From Bathymodiolus brooksi (Eukaryota; Mollusca; Bivalvia; Mytilida; Modiolidae): a stretch of 64,000 bases of DNA. The position numbers and the translations under genes were made by a program. The stretch is taken from NCBI GenBank assembly GCA_963680875.1, contig OY804578.1:100035689-100099688 (forward strand), given 5' to 3'. A model generated the notes under the pieces. The model searched no databases and was not told where the DNA came from. It was given only the letters and a program-made list of their open reading frames with translations. Shown piece by piece: positions 37,815-49,175 of this stretch; position 1 is the stretch's first letter; the number at the start of each line of letters is the position of its first letter.

Positions 37815-39390
37815 AAATGAAAAACAACAACAGTGTCGGAACATTTTCAAAATCCAATAGCAAAATAGCAGAAAGAGGCAAAATGGATACCCCCAACACA
37901 CAAATACATGACCACTAACACACAAATACATGACCGCTAACACACAAATACATGACCACTAACACACAAATACATGACCACTAACACACAAATACATGAC
38001 CACTAACACACAAATACATGACCACTAACACACAAATACATGACCGCTAACACACAAATACATGACCGCTAACACACAAATACATGACCTCTAACACACA
38101 AATACATGACCACTAACACACAAATACATGACCACTAACACACAAATACATGACCTCTAACACACAAATACATGACCACTAACACACAAATACATGACCG
38201 CTAACACACAAATACATGACCACTAACACACAAATACATGACCACTAACACACAAATACATGACCACTAACACACAAATACATGACCACTAACACACAAA
38301 TACATGACCGCTAACACACAAATACATGACCGCTAACACACAAATACATGACCTCTAACACACAAATACATGACCACTAACACACAAATACATGACCACT
38401 AACACACAAATACATGACCGCTAACACACAAATACATGACCGCTAACACACAAATACATGACCTCTAACACACAAATACATGACCGCTACTAACACACAA
38501 TTACATGACCACTAACACACAAATACATGACCGCTAACACACAAATACATGACCGCTAACACACAAATACATGACCGCTAACACACAAATACATGACCGC
38601 TAACACACAAATACATGACCGCTAACACACAAATACATGACCACTAACACACAAATACATGACCACTAACACACAAATACATGACCGCTAACACACAAAT
38701 ACATGACCGCTAACACACAAATACATGACCACTAACACACAAATACATGACCACTATCACACAAATACATGACCGCTAACACACAAATACATGACCGCTA
38801 ACACACAAATACATGACCGCTAACACACAAATACATGACCACTAACACACAAATACATGACCACTAACACACAAATACATGACCGCTACTAACACACAAT
38901 TACATGACCACTAACACACAAATACATGACCGCTAACACACAAATACATGACCGCTAACACACAAATACATGACCACTAACACACAAATACATGACCGCT
39001 AACACACAAATACATGACCACTAACACACAAATACATGACCACTAACACACAAATACATGACCGCTAACACACAAATACATGACCGCTAACACACAAATA
39101 CATGACCACTAACACACAAATACATGACCACTATCACACAAATACATGACCGCTAACACACAAATACATGACCGCTAACACACAAATACATGACCGCTAA
39201 CACACAAATACATGACCACTAACACACAAATACATGACCACTAACACACAAATACATGACCACTAACACACAAATACATGACCGCTAACACACAAATACA
39301 TGACCGCTCATTGTCATGGCATGGTACAGGCACTTCAATAAAAGGATAAATTAGTTGTATGGGCCCAAACCTCCCTTCTTAGTGAAATGA
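37815..39390 (+). repeat. Family B copy expanded by an internal 22-bp array
   Basis: The B 5' part (CAGTGTCGGAACATTTTC, AGAGGCAAAATGGATACCC) runs into the array at 37,893. The B 3' part resumes at about 39,309 (CATTGTCATGGCATGG, TACAGGCACTTCAATAAAAGG, GGGCCCAAACCTCCC, TAGTGAAATGAT). The repeated segment, ACACACAAATACATGACC, corresponds to the AACACACAAATACATGACCG block inside B. The array is thus an expansion of one 22-bp segment within a single B copy. Confidence 0.85.
37893..39308. repeat. 22-bp minisatellite, about 64 units
   Basis: The unit reads TGACCGCTAACACACAAATACA, with CGC, CAC or CTC as the main variants. The period is confirmed by TGACC at 37,931 and 37,953. A rare unit with a 3-bp insertion (GCTACTAACACACAATTAC) occurs at 38,481 and again at 38,880, 399 bp apart. 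A rare CACTATCAC unit recurs at 38,751 and 39,128. These show that a block of about 18 units was duplicated. Confidence 0.96.
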
Positions 39391-40359
39391 TTTTTTTATT
39401 TTGCTCGTATTCGTGTGTGTTTCTAGTATACAACTGTGGTGCTTTTATTCTTCCGTAGATGAAGTTAAGTTTCCCATTTGAGACATGGAAGACATATGAA
39501 GCTGTCTTCTATCGGATCGATTTGTTCAATGAAATGTTGTAATTATGAATACGTCACAGTTAAGGCCATTAACTTTCCCGCATTTTTAAAATCATGTTTA
39601 TTTCTCCATTCTTTACGAATTAAACAGGTCCTTCCATTCGGGCAAGATAAGAGATTTGAATATCGTTTACTGGTGTGTAAAATTCAACGCAGTGCATTTT
39701 ACACTCGCTACGCTCCGCTCATTAAAAGACGACATTTCCCACACTTGTGAGAGATATTCCAATATCACTGATAACACCTTCTGGAAGAACCTATAATTAC
39801 TAATTCCGTCCATTTAACTATTCTTCAGTTCTTTCATGAATCATCATCGGTTATTTTCAAAAGAAGTTGCTGAACAGTACATGATTTATTGTATATAACA
39901 ACCTTGATATGTATACATAAACAAAGCATGATATTGTAGAAAACTTATAATTTTTTTTCTCTCAAATGTACGAAAAATAGAAATATGCAGATGGTTATCT
40001 TCAATAGTCACACAAGAAATGAAATATCAAAAATAATATTCAGTTTTTGCTCTTGTGGCTTGCTTTACCTATTTTTATTTTACATAGTGTCGTTTTTTCA
40101 GTAGGAATAACTACTAGTCAGCTGACAATAATTATTCATGAAAAGAGAGCATTTTCCACATCCAATTAGATTATTCAAATATCACACAAGTTTTACATGT
40201 CCCAAGGTCAAATCTTAGTACTATTAAGTAAAACTGTTTTAATACAAAATTCCCACGGCGAATGAAGTATGAATCAAATGAAGTTTTATTCAATTATTAT
40301 TCGGATATTTTTTTAATTGAAATGCACTTTGTAACTTTTTTACATAACATAAATGCGGC
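39391..40359. other. Non-coding DNA, nothing recognised
   Basis: A 90-codon plus-strand frame (39,478-39,750) has mixed composition but no recognisable motif. At about 39,690-39,725 it runs through ACACTCGCTACGCTCCGCTC. I would not call it a gene. Confidence 0.4.
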
Positions 40360-40540
40360 ATAGAAGGGCATTCTTGCTGTAAAGCGTTTTCTTGCTGTCA
40401 ATTATATACTAAAGGAAATGTGGCGAACGAAATGACATTCTTGTTGTAAAATGTTTTATGAAACATTGAAAAGGTAATCTTACTGTAAAGTATGCCCTAA
40501 AAGATGTGACACGCGGAAAAATATTCTTCCTGTAAAATAT

Positions 40541-40797
40541 ATGCTTATCACCGGGTTTGTAACTAGATTAACACGACGGGTGCCATTAGTGCATCAGGAA
40601 CTGCTTACCTTTCCGGACCACCTGAGTTCACTCCTGGTTTTTAGTGGAGTTCGTGTTACTCGATCTTTAGTTTTATGTGTATGTTTTGTAGATCGTTGTT
40701 TGTCCTTTTGTACTTTTTCATTTGGCCATTATGTTGTCTGTTCTTCTTCGATATACGGATTCTGATTACCCCTTTGGTATCTTCAAACTCTTCTTAA
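40541..40797 (+). repeat. Family D copy inserted in the 47-bp array
   Basis: Near full-length D: TATCACCGGGTTTGTAAC, ACACGACGGGTGCC, AGGAACTGCTTACC, TTTTTAGTGGAGTTCGTG, GTAGATCGTTGTTTGTCC, ATACGGATTCTGATTACC, CTTTGGTATCTTCAAACTC. Units of the 47-bp array flank it on both sides, so D arrived later. The short open frame across it (74 codons) is not conserved in other D copies. Confidence 0.8.
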
Positions 40798-41029
40798 GAA
40801 TGTGGCACGTCGAAGGGCACTCTTTCTATACAGCATATACTAAAGATTGTGACACACGGAAGGGCATTCTTGTTGTAAACTATATACTAAAGATTATGGC
40901 ACATGGAAAGGCATAATTGCTTTAAAGGATTTTCTTGCTGTAAATTATATGCTAAAGATTATAACACGCGGAAAGGCATTCTTGATGTAAAGGGTTTTCT
41001 TGTTCCTGTATATTATACGCTAAAGATCG

Positions 41030-41325
41030 CAACGAATCCGAATCCCAGAAGCTCTGGAAGAGATGTACATCCTATACGTAATCCGTTCAAGCCAGAACGC
41101 CTCTGCTATAAAACTGAAATCCGAGTCATACTCCGAGGCCTGCTATCCAGACGACCCTGCACTAAAGGACTGCTACATACGACAACCAACGCCGACCCCC
41201 TCAACAACGGGTTTGTTTTAAGCAAAAAGCCAGTAGAAAACAGACCGAGCACTAATCTCTGTAAAAGTAATCTGTCCGCAATACCTGCAGAAGATAACCG
41301 GACGGTAAATCCCAATAGCTAACTA
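41030..41325 (+). pseudogene. GC-richer island, possible decayed coding fragment
   Basis: This 300-bp segment differs in composition from everything around it and contains no repeat. One plus-strand frame (from about 41,012) reads without a stop to the TAA at 41,218-41,220. Over that stretch many codons end in C or G (GCC, TAC, TCC, GAG, TGC, GAC), and it includes the peptide SEACYPDDPALKDCYIRQ. Beyond the stop the same frame is broken by further stops. A second plus frame is open throughout (40,903-41,322, 139 codons) but starts inside the minisatellite. I do not recognise the protein. It could be a relic exon, a gene fragment carried in by a mobile element, or chance. Confidence 0.35.
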
Positions 41326-41490
41326 TGTTAAAGATGATAGCACACGAAACGTCGAGGGGCATTATTGCTGTAAAGCATATACCGGTACTAAAGATTGTGA
41401 CACACGGAAGGACATTTTTGGTGTAAAGTATATATTTTAAAGGTTATAGCACACAAAAAGGCATTCATGCTGTTTTATTATTTCCTAAAG

Positions 41491-43797
41491 ATTGAGCATT
41501 TTCAAATTTGTGATGAACATGAAGTAATACAAGTATTTAAGTATTCAATATTCATGAAGATTTTTTTAATTTAATTAGTTTTTAAACATTTTCCTTGCAA
41601 TGATATACGCTTAACCATTTTAAATATGCTTATTTTACAATAATTCATTTTATTTTAACAACAACAACTACTATTTTTCCTCTTTTGAAAACTTCAAATA
41701 AATATATTGAAAGGGAAGTAGACAATTAAGTTCAGAGAAACTTCGGTTGGCTAGTCAAAATTATTTGTTTTTAAGTTGCTTCACATAAATCGGATGAAAT
41801 TGACAATGTTATATTTCTTGCACTTGTGACAGTAAAGAGTGCGGACAGTTTTTATTACACAATTTCATAGCAAAACAAATAATGTACCTCAGTTTGATAG
41901 AAATAAGTGTGGGTAGCATTTGTTGCTCATTTTCATTTTTCAAGTTTGAGCTAAGACGAACGTGGAATATTCAAGATAGAAGGGTGTTTGAGTTAAAGAA
42001 GGAAACAAATGCAAAACATAACAGGACAGGCATAAAAGTAAAATAAACAAAAGAACAAAAGTTCGGGCAACAGGAAGTGCGATATTTTGTCAATGTAAAA
42101 ACAAAAACAGCAGGACATCAGATTTTAGTAAAAAATAAGGTATATTAGGGAAAACATGTAATATATTTCCCGAAAGAGAAACATGTAGAAACTAAATTCC
42201 ACTAATACACAGTAACGAATTTTCTAAACAAATATTTTGGGTATCAATTTCCTAAACGGAGACTGTATTAGTCCCTCATTACAATTTCACCTTTGCCATA
42301 CGTCATTCAGCATTTTGCATATCTGCGCCTTTTTATGTTTACTAGGCATTACTTGACTTCCTCCGACTTATAGGCTTAAAATTTGTAGTTGGTTCGGTTT
42401 CAATTAACATTGTTTGACAAAAATCTAGTTTGGTGAAATGTTGGACGTAAACCTTGTCCACCATCTTGTTATCCACAAATCTGATTTGCTCTACTTCGTG
42501 ATATATTTCTTTTTAAGTTTCACGCCAATGTCTACCATAAGGAAACTCTCTCCTTCCGGTAGGGCAGAGGTCATATTCTGTATCTAAGGGAAGTAATATA
42601 ACCTTTTGTTTTGGAGATTGCGTCTGCAGTTTTATCCTGACATGTGACATCATGTCTAACGATGTATAAACAAGGGAGATAAATCAACACAATGATAATC
42701 TATTTCTTCTTTGTAAAGACAGCTTTTACTTTGTGTTATGACGCACGACGTCCATGCACACGACTTCGTCTTTGAAATTGCAATAAATTAATTAAAATTC
42801 AGCTTTTTTTTGTTATTTTCACCGATGTGTTTTGCATTGCAAAGTATATGTTAACACGTCAAAGAAAAGAAAATTATAATAACAAGTCGTGTGGTAATGA
42901 AAAAAGAATGCTATTTGAATGAGAGAATTTAGAACAACTCGATTCCTTCACTTATCTATTCAAATGTAATACATGCGTCTTAGATAATCAAACAGATGTG
43001 TCCAACTGCACGAGATAACCTTTCCTCCAATGAATGTGTGTCAATATATCCGTGATATTCCGCTATATATGGGGCTTAGTGTTTCTCTTGATCTGCGATC
43101 ATATGTGTTTATCAAGGGCGATTTTTCGATTTAATACAAGTATATTTTGTAAATAATTAATAAGAAAATGAGCTTGCAGCAAGTCAATGCGACTTTATTC
43201 CTCAAGGTTTTAAGACTATGGAATCAGTCGTATAGTGCCCGTTTCCAAGACCAATGTAGAACACAAAGATTCATAGACTTACATTGTCTGTCTATCTTTC
43301 ACTATAAGGAAACAGTGATCGCTGAAAAATATATTTTTGGGGCGACCTTAAAAAGGAACCTCCTACTCACTACTTATCACGAAAACCATTCCTCAGTTCC
43401 ATACATTCTACGATCACCATAGTGTGTCTCTTCTGATTACTGATATGCTTGACATCAGCATTGGTATATATGATTCATTTGGCAAATTTGTGAACTTCAA
43501 AGCTTGGTAAATAATATGGAAATATAACCTACCTTGTTCCTTGTCTTTGTCAATTTCTTCTTGTATATAACTTCAACTGAAAACAGACAAAAACGCAATT
43601 CTTCAGTTCCTTTGAGCAGTGAAATATGAGTTCGATGATCTAGGGAGTAATATTTTTGGTAGTGGCTCAATTAACCAAGAATTATTGTCTGATGTGCTGA
43701 TATTAGCTTGCATTTGTCAAAATAATAAATGTCTTGTAAGAAATCAGTCTTTGCACACGGTACCAATGTTCTCTCAGTGAAATTAAAATCAACTAAA
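41491..43797. other. Non-coding DNA, nothing recognised
   Basis: No repeat family or gene is recognised. The 84-codon frame at 43,168-43,422 is the longest and shows no family motif. Confidence 0.4.
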
Positions 43798-45135
43798 CAT
43801 TTCATTTGACCCCTCAAAAAATGCATAGGCGATTAGCTTGATACGTTAAGCCGTATGTATCATCCATCACCCCCCACCCCCCCCCCCCCCCCCCCCACCC
43901 CTTTTTTTTTAATCGAATTTAAAAATAGGTATCTTAAGCACTTCAATGCAATAGGACAGTGATGACCAAATAATGCAGATTCACAGTCAGATTTCACCAA
44001 CAGGATGAAGCTGAGTGTTTGAAGACGTACTTCTCGATAACGTTGACGTCACAATATCATGTGATGAATAATAATAAGAATGCAAACATGCTTCGTATAA
44101 TATTTTGCACTTTTAAGTCCGATTTTGACCAATCTAATTAATGCAAATATGGCATTTGGAAATAGTCTAGATAGATTGTGTGAATAACCTATTGAAAAAA
44201 GAATTTTATATTCTTACTTGTCCAAAAATAATTCAAATATATGTATATTTATATATTATGAATATCAATAGTCTAAAACAATAAAACTGTTTTAAACTCC
44301 TGCCTATGTATATATATATATTCTCAGTAATTTTAATCCATACTATATTTCCTATTCAGAAATACAGATGACAATGTATTACAAAGTACATGTACCTAAT
44401 ACCTCTGTTAGGTATTTGAACCTTATAAGTTCTCTTAAAAAGTTCAAAATCTATGCATGGTTTCCCATATCAATTCCAACCAGCCATTTCATTTGACCAA
44501 AAAATGGATAGCGGAATATCTTGATACGTTAAGCCGTATGTATCATCTACCCTTTTTTTTTTTTACCAATTTTTAAAATAGGTAGCTAGAACACTTCATT
44601 GCAATAGGACAGGGATGACCCATAATGTAGAATCACAGTCAGATTTCACAAACAGGATGAAGCTGAGTTTTTGAAGACGTACTTCCCAATAACATTGACG
44701 TCACAATATCATGTGATAAATAATAATAAGAAGAAGAATGCAAACATGCTTCGTATAATGCTTTGCACTTTTAAGTCCGATTTTGACCAATCTAATTGTT
44801 GCGAATATTTCAGTTGGGAATAATACAGATATAGTGTGAATAGCCTATTTAATTGGAATATATGTATATTTCTATTCATGTGGAAAATCTATTATGAATA
44901 TTAGAAAATAGTGTCAATAGTCTAAAACAATACTATATTAAACAATAAAGCTGTTTTCAACTCATACTTATTTTTATATATATTCCGTGATTTGAATCCA
45001 TACTATATTTCATTGACAGAAATCTTGATGACAATGTATTACAAAGTACCCACAACCTCTGTTAGGTATTTGAACCTTATAAGTTCTCTTAAAAAGTTCA
45101 AAATTGATGCATGGTTTCCCATATCAATTCCGGTA
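43798..45135. repeat. Diverged tandem duplication, period about 683 bp
   Basis: Copy 1 runs from about 43,798 to 44,482 and copy 2 from about 44,485 to 45,135. Anchors in both: GATACGTTAAGCCGTATG (43,840 and 44,523), GCAATAGGACAG, TCACAGTCAGATTTCAC, TGACGTCACAATATCATG (44,044 and 44,696), CATGCTTCGTATAAT, and CTTATAAGTTCTCTTAAAAAG near each end. Copies differ by scattered substitutions and small indels, so the duplication is not recent. Copy 1 has a run of 20 C (43,877-43,896) followed by T, copy 2 only a T run. No reading frame is conserved between copies. Confidence 0.85.
43877..43896. repeat. Poly-C tract of 20
   Basis: Twenty consecutive C on the plus strand, flanked by CACCCCCCA and ACCCC. 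Such tracts mutate fast and are prone to sequencing error. Confidence 0.8.
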
Positions 45136-45519
45136 CCATAACGATAATGTAATGAAATTTTATAACATTTAGTCTATGACAATTGTGGTTCATCTATATT
45201 ATGCAATTAAGTGTTTCACTTAGTAGTACAAAAAATAATGAAATATTTTTGCATGATTATATTTACACCCAAACCACACAATCATAAGATACGGATTTAC
45301 GTCAGATCGGCATAAAATACATTTTCCTTTTGTAATTAAAGCATAAAAAGGAAACAGTATTTATAGTGCGTATAGGTCAAATGACATTCATTTTAAAACT
45401 GACATTATAATCACTTATAAACCAAAATGTAATGTTTATATTTATATTTTATATAAATAACATTGATCAATAAATGTTATTACATCTTATTGTGTCATTT
45501 TTGTTCTGTAAACCAAAAT
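45136..45519. other. AT-rich spacer
   Basis: Nothing recognised. Confidence 0.4.
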
Positions 45520-45750
45520 GAGAAGAGTTTGAAGATACCAAAGGGGTAATCAGAATCCGTAAATCGAAGAAGGACAGGCAACACAATGGCCAAGAAAAAA
45601 AGGACAAAGGGACCAACAACGATCTACAAAACATACACATAAAACTAAAGATCGAGTAACACGAACCCCACCAAAAATCTGGGGTGAACTCATGTGCTCC
45701 GGGAGGGTAAGCAGTTCCTGCTCCACTAGTGACACCCGTTGTGTTAATTA
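45520..45750 (-). repeat. Family D copy, inverted
   Basis: Plus strand reads GAAGATACCAAAGGGGTAATC, AGGCAACACAATGGCC, ACCAACAACGATCTAC, GAGTAACACGAACCCC, GGGAGGGTAAGCAG, GACACCCGTTGTGTTA, so the D order is reversed and near complete. Confidence 0.8.
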
Positions 45751-45964
45751 CTTACAATGTACATACAAGATAACACGAGGACTCTGAATATAACTGACCA
45801 TGAGAGAAACACAGATCATGCTGATAAAAATAAAAACAGAATCCTTGACTGATAGGCGTCATACCAAAACATACTTACCAAAATACCTTGTATAAACCAT
45901 ACATTATGTACGGTTCTATTATTTCTCGAAATCTGAATTCTTCCAAGCAATATTTTGCATTGTC

Positions 45965-46110
45965 TAAAAATAAAAACGTAGATATCTAATTTAGTGCGCA
46001 CGACGAGTTTCTAGAATAACCTTCATCAGGTCCGAGCATAATAAAAAGATTGGCAAGTCATTTGAAGCAAGTAAATCAAGGACACAATACAGGACAGCTA
46101 ATTCAGATAA
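45965..46110 (+). repeat. Family C copy
   Basis: AAAAACGTAGATATCTAATTT, AGTGCGCACGACGAG, ATAACCTTCATCAGG, CCGAGCATAATAAAAAG. It lies downstream of an inverted D copy and before the next one. Confidence 0.75.
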
Positions 46111-46214
46111 GGTTACATGTGCACCTTGTATTCACATATTCACAAGTATTTGTAAAAAAATATTGTTGATCTTCATCTGACAGTTTATTATAACTACCTA
46201 TATCATATGCTCAA

Positions 46215-46445
46215 TAAGGAAAGTTTCACGATACCAAAGGAGTAAATAGAAGCCGTAAATAGAAGGACAGACAATATAATGGCCAAAAGACAAAGACAAA
46301 TAATGGTCGACAAACCACTAACACAGAAAACGAAAGATTGGACAGCACAAACCCCACTTCAAACGGGATGGACTCAGGTGCTCCTAAAGCGTAAGCAGTT
46401 CCTGCTTCATTGGTGGCACCCGTCGTGTTATTGCTAAATGTTCGT
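46215..46445 (-). repeat. Family D copy, inverted
   Basis: Plus strand: CGATACCAAAGGAGTAAATAG, GAAGGACAGACAATAT, TTGGACAGCACAAACCCC, GCGTAAGCAGTTCC, TGGCACCCGTCGTG. Same block order as the other inverted D copies. The 88-codon minus frame across it is not shared by other copies. Confidence 0.75.
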
Positions 46446-46930
46446 GTCGAACATATTCTGATATGGAAATCAAGTTGAACAAGTGTATACAAAAATAAAT
46501 AGAAATAACATACAAAACAAGAGCCACCTACAAAATAAATAGTAGTATGGACGAACCGAACTTCCTTTTATATGGGAATCGTAGCGAACATCACAACACG
46601 GAACTAAAAACACGAAGAGATATAGTTGAACAAAATGAACAACACGAAACTCACTAATAAAAAGGCCGACCTCTGGTATTCTGGAAGGGTAAGTGTTGTT
46701 TCAAGATAGACAACACGTATTACCAATAACAGGAAAAAATTATACAATACAGTAATAAAACAGTTTGATGATATCAAAATGATAAAAAAAGAACCCGTAA
46801 ATGGAAGGATAGACATTACAATGAAAGGAACAACAATGATCTACAAAACACTACACAGAAAATTAAACATTGAGTTACACGAAAAACCGGGGCTGAACTC
46901 AGGTGGTCTGGAAGGATAAGCATAAATTGG
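46446..46930 (-). repeat. Two partial inverted D copies and a D-linked segment
   Basis: 46,446-46,600 carries a segment (ATACAAAATAAAC-like, then GAATCGTAGCGAAC) that also appears beside D at 55,845-55,980 and 63,400-63,560. 46,615-46,715 holds D 5' blocks reversed (AACACGAAACTCAC, TCTGGAAGGGTAAG). 46,765-46,925 holds another partial D (GATGATATCAAAATG, GGAAGGATAGACATTAC, GAGTTACACGAAAAACC, CTGGAAGGATAAGC). Confidence 0.6.
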
Positions 46931-48299
46931 CAAAGCACATTAGTAAGGTAATCAATCACTGTTTGAAATAATCATGTCATTTAGGATAAATATACTACAC
47001 GAACACATTTTGTAGATGAGAACTTCATTTAAGTAACAGTGGATATATGCCTTTTTGAATCACATGGTCTTGCTGCCAGATTTTATTTGTGAAATTCAAT
47101 TTTGTCCTATCTTTTGTTTTACTGGTGTTGTTTTTGTTTATCTATGTATGGATATCAATATATGTTAATTGTGGAAAGATAAAATTCTTTTTTATCCCAT
47201 TGTGTCAGAAAGTTCAAATCAAATGACGAATTTTACTGAAAAGTTCAGAAACAAGCGTTTCTTCAATTGTGTCCTCATTATCGACTACACGATAAATTTA
47301 TATCCTGCTTACACTTTTGACTTTGATCCTACCGGATGAAGGTTATTCCAGAAACACGTCGTGGACACTCAATTTGACATCTACGTTTTAATTAGCAAAC
47401 GTTGTTTCTATGCGTTTTTCAATACAGTCTTGCCATAACACTCCCAATTATATCCTCTAATTTAGTCTATTTATAGAATTGTTAAAACTTGTACGTATAC
47501 ATTTTAGGTTTTAATTTCTATGTTCAAACATATTTCTAAAGACACATTTGAGGCAAACATTTTCTGATTTAAATATCCCATGGTCTAACATTGATTGTAT
47601 TACGTGGATGTGTTTCACGTTATTATGTTTCAATCCATCAGAAAACAATCAACCTGTATAATTTCGGCATGATGAAACAAATTGCATGTGTAAATTAGTA
47701 TGCATTATCGGAGAGACTTTTGTCACTTGTTTAAGAAGGATTCTTACACTTAATTGTAAGTTGGTGGCTGCGCTAATATCGTGTTATTCTTCAGATAATT
47801 TGTCGATCTAATGACATTTCAAGTGTAAATTTTCATAAGAACTTTATATCTTCATCAACACCCCTCATAAATAAATTTATTCAGAAACCACAAATAAAGC
47901 GATTTTCGTTTTTGACGAGATATAATTTCACGCCAAAGTGCTCACCTTTGCTCAGCAAAGTATGAAATATTAATATATTATGATGTGGTCTACCAGAAAT
48001 AATTATGTGGTTTTATGATCTGTCTTGCTTTGATAATTGATATAGCTGTTCTGAAAATTATACCACCGTGTCAGAAAATTCTTTACGAGAAATAATTGTA
48101 AAATCTATATAGCAGAATTTATGTCCACATTTAAGAGCAAAAACAAGTGCGTTGTATTGAAAAATAAATGTTACAATGAAACTATTGCTGGTCTGTTTAA
48201 ACGTACACCGAACAAAAATATAATAAAATGAACAGGTGTGCAATATGCGCATGATACCGCCAGTTCCAATAGTTTTCTCACAGAAATATATTATCGAAT
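46931..48299. other. AT-rich DNA with one inverted family C fragment
   Basis: A C fragment lies at 47,332-47,397 on the minus strand (plus reads GATGAAGGTTATTCCAG, ACATCTACGTTTTAATTA). The rest is unique AT-rich sequence with no recognisable gene. Confidence 0.5.
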
Positions 48300-48582
48300 G
48301 AAAAACAAATATATAACACTACTGGTGTTCTAGAGCCATTTTCCCCCTAGCCATCTTTACCCCCGGAAAAATGGCTATATAGCAATCTTTCCCCCTTCCT
48401 TATCAGGGGGGGGGGGGGGGGGGGGGAATGGCTATATAGTAGAATTTCCCGCAGAAAAATGGCTATATAGCCATCCCCCCCATTTACAAGTAGGAGAAAG
48501 ATGACTATATAGTGGGTTTTCCCCCCCTAAATGATATTTCTAATTTACTATAAATAAGTTATGATTTATTTGCACTAAGCAA

Positions 48583-48954
48583 ACATTTTATTTGAAAAAA
48601 AAAACCGAAAAGCTATTATTCATTATTATTTCTATGTATTATTCTAAAAAAAAAAATAATTTATAATTTCATCTGTATTGGCTTCAACCGTAATAACCTA
48701 CTAAAACATTTTATTTGAAAAAAAAAAAACCGAAAAGCTATTATTCATTATTATTTCTATGTATTATTCTAAAAAAAAAAAAAAATTATAATTTCATCTG
48801 TATTGGCTTCAACCGTAATAACCTACTAAAACATTTTATTTGAAAAAAAAAAACGAAAAGCTATTATTCATTATTATTTCTATGTATTATTCTAAAAGAA
48901 ACAAAATTTATAATTTCATCTGTATTGGCTTCAACCGTAATAACCTAATAAAAT
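48583..48954. repeat. Three tandem copies of a 124-bp AT-rich unit
   Basis: Copies start ACATTTTATTTGAAAAA at 48,583, 48,706 and 48,831 and each ends near CAACCGTAATAACCTA. They differ mainly in A-run length. They form the interior of the inserted element. Confidence 0.92.
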
Positions 48955-49114
48955 GGTTTCAGGTTGGATTTTTCAGTGTGAATTCGTGTTCTTAAAATAT
49001 ATCCTTTATCTAGTTCGATAAAATATATTGATAAAAAATGTAGACAAATCGCCAGTCGATGCTTACCATCATCATTGTTATTATTATTATTTTTTTTTTT
49101 TTTTTTTTTTTTTT

Positions 49115-49175
49115 CACTGTTTGGTTGAGTTGTTGTCTCTTTGACACAGTCCCCGTTTCCATTCTCTATACTATA
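49115..49175 (+). repeat. Dispersed repeat of the TTGTCTCTTTGACAC type
   Basis: The string GTTGTTGTCTCTTTGACAC, then CCCCGTTTCCATTCTC, lies downstream of a 25-T run. I recognise it as a frequent mussel interspersed motif from memory; no second copy is in this window. Confidence 0.5.

Larger units (their letters stand above)
40360..41490. repeat. Diverged 47-bp minisatellite, interrupted twice
   Basis: The unit is approximately AAGGGCATTCTTGTTGTAAA, CTATATACTAAAGATTATGG, CACATGG. The 47-bp spacing is clear at 40,812, 40,859 and 40,906; other units are diverged. It is interrupted by a D copy at about 40,541-40,797 and by a GC-richer non-repeat segment at about 41,030-41,325. It resumes at 41,326-41,490. 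Unit divergence suggests the array is old relative to the 38-bp and 22-bp arrays. Confidence 0.8.
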
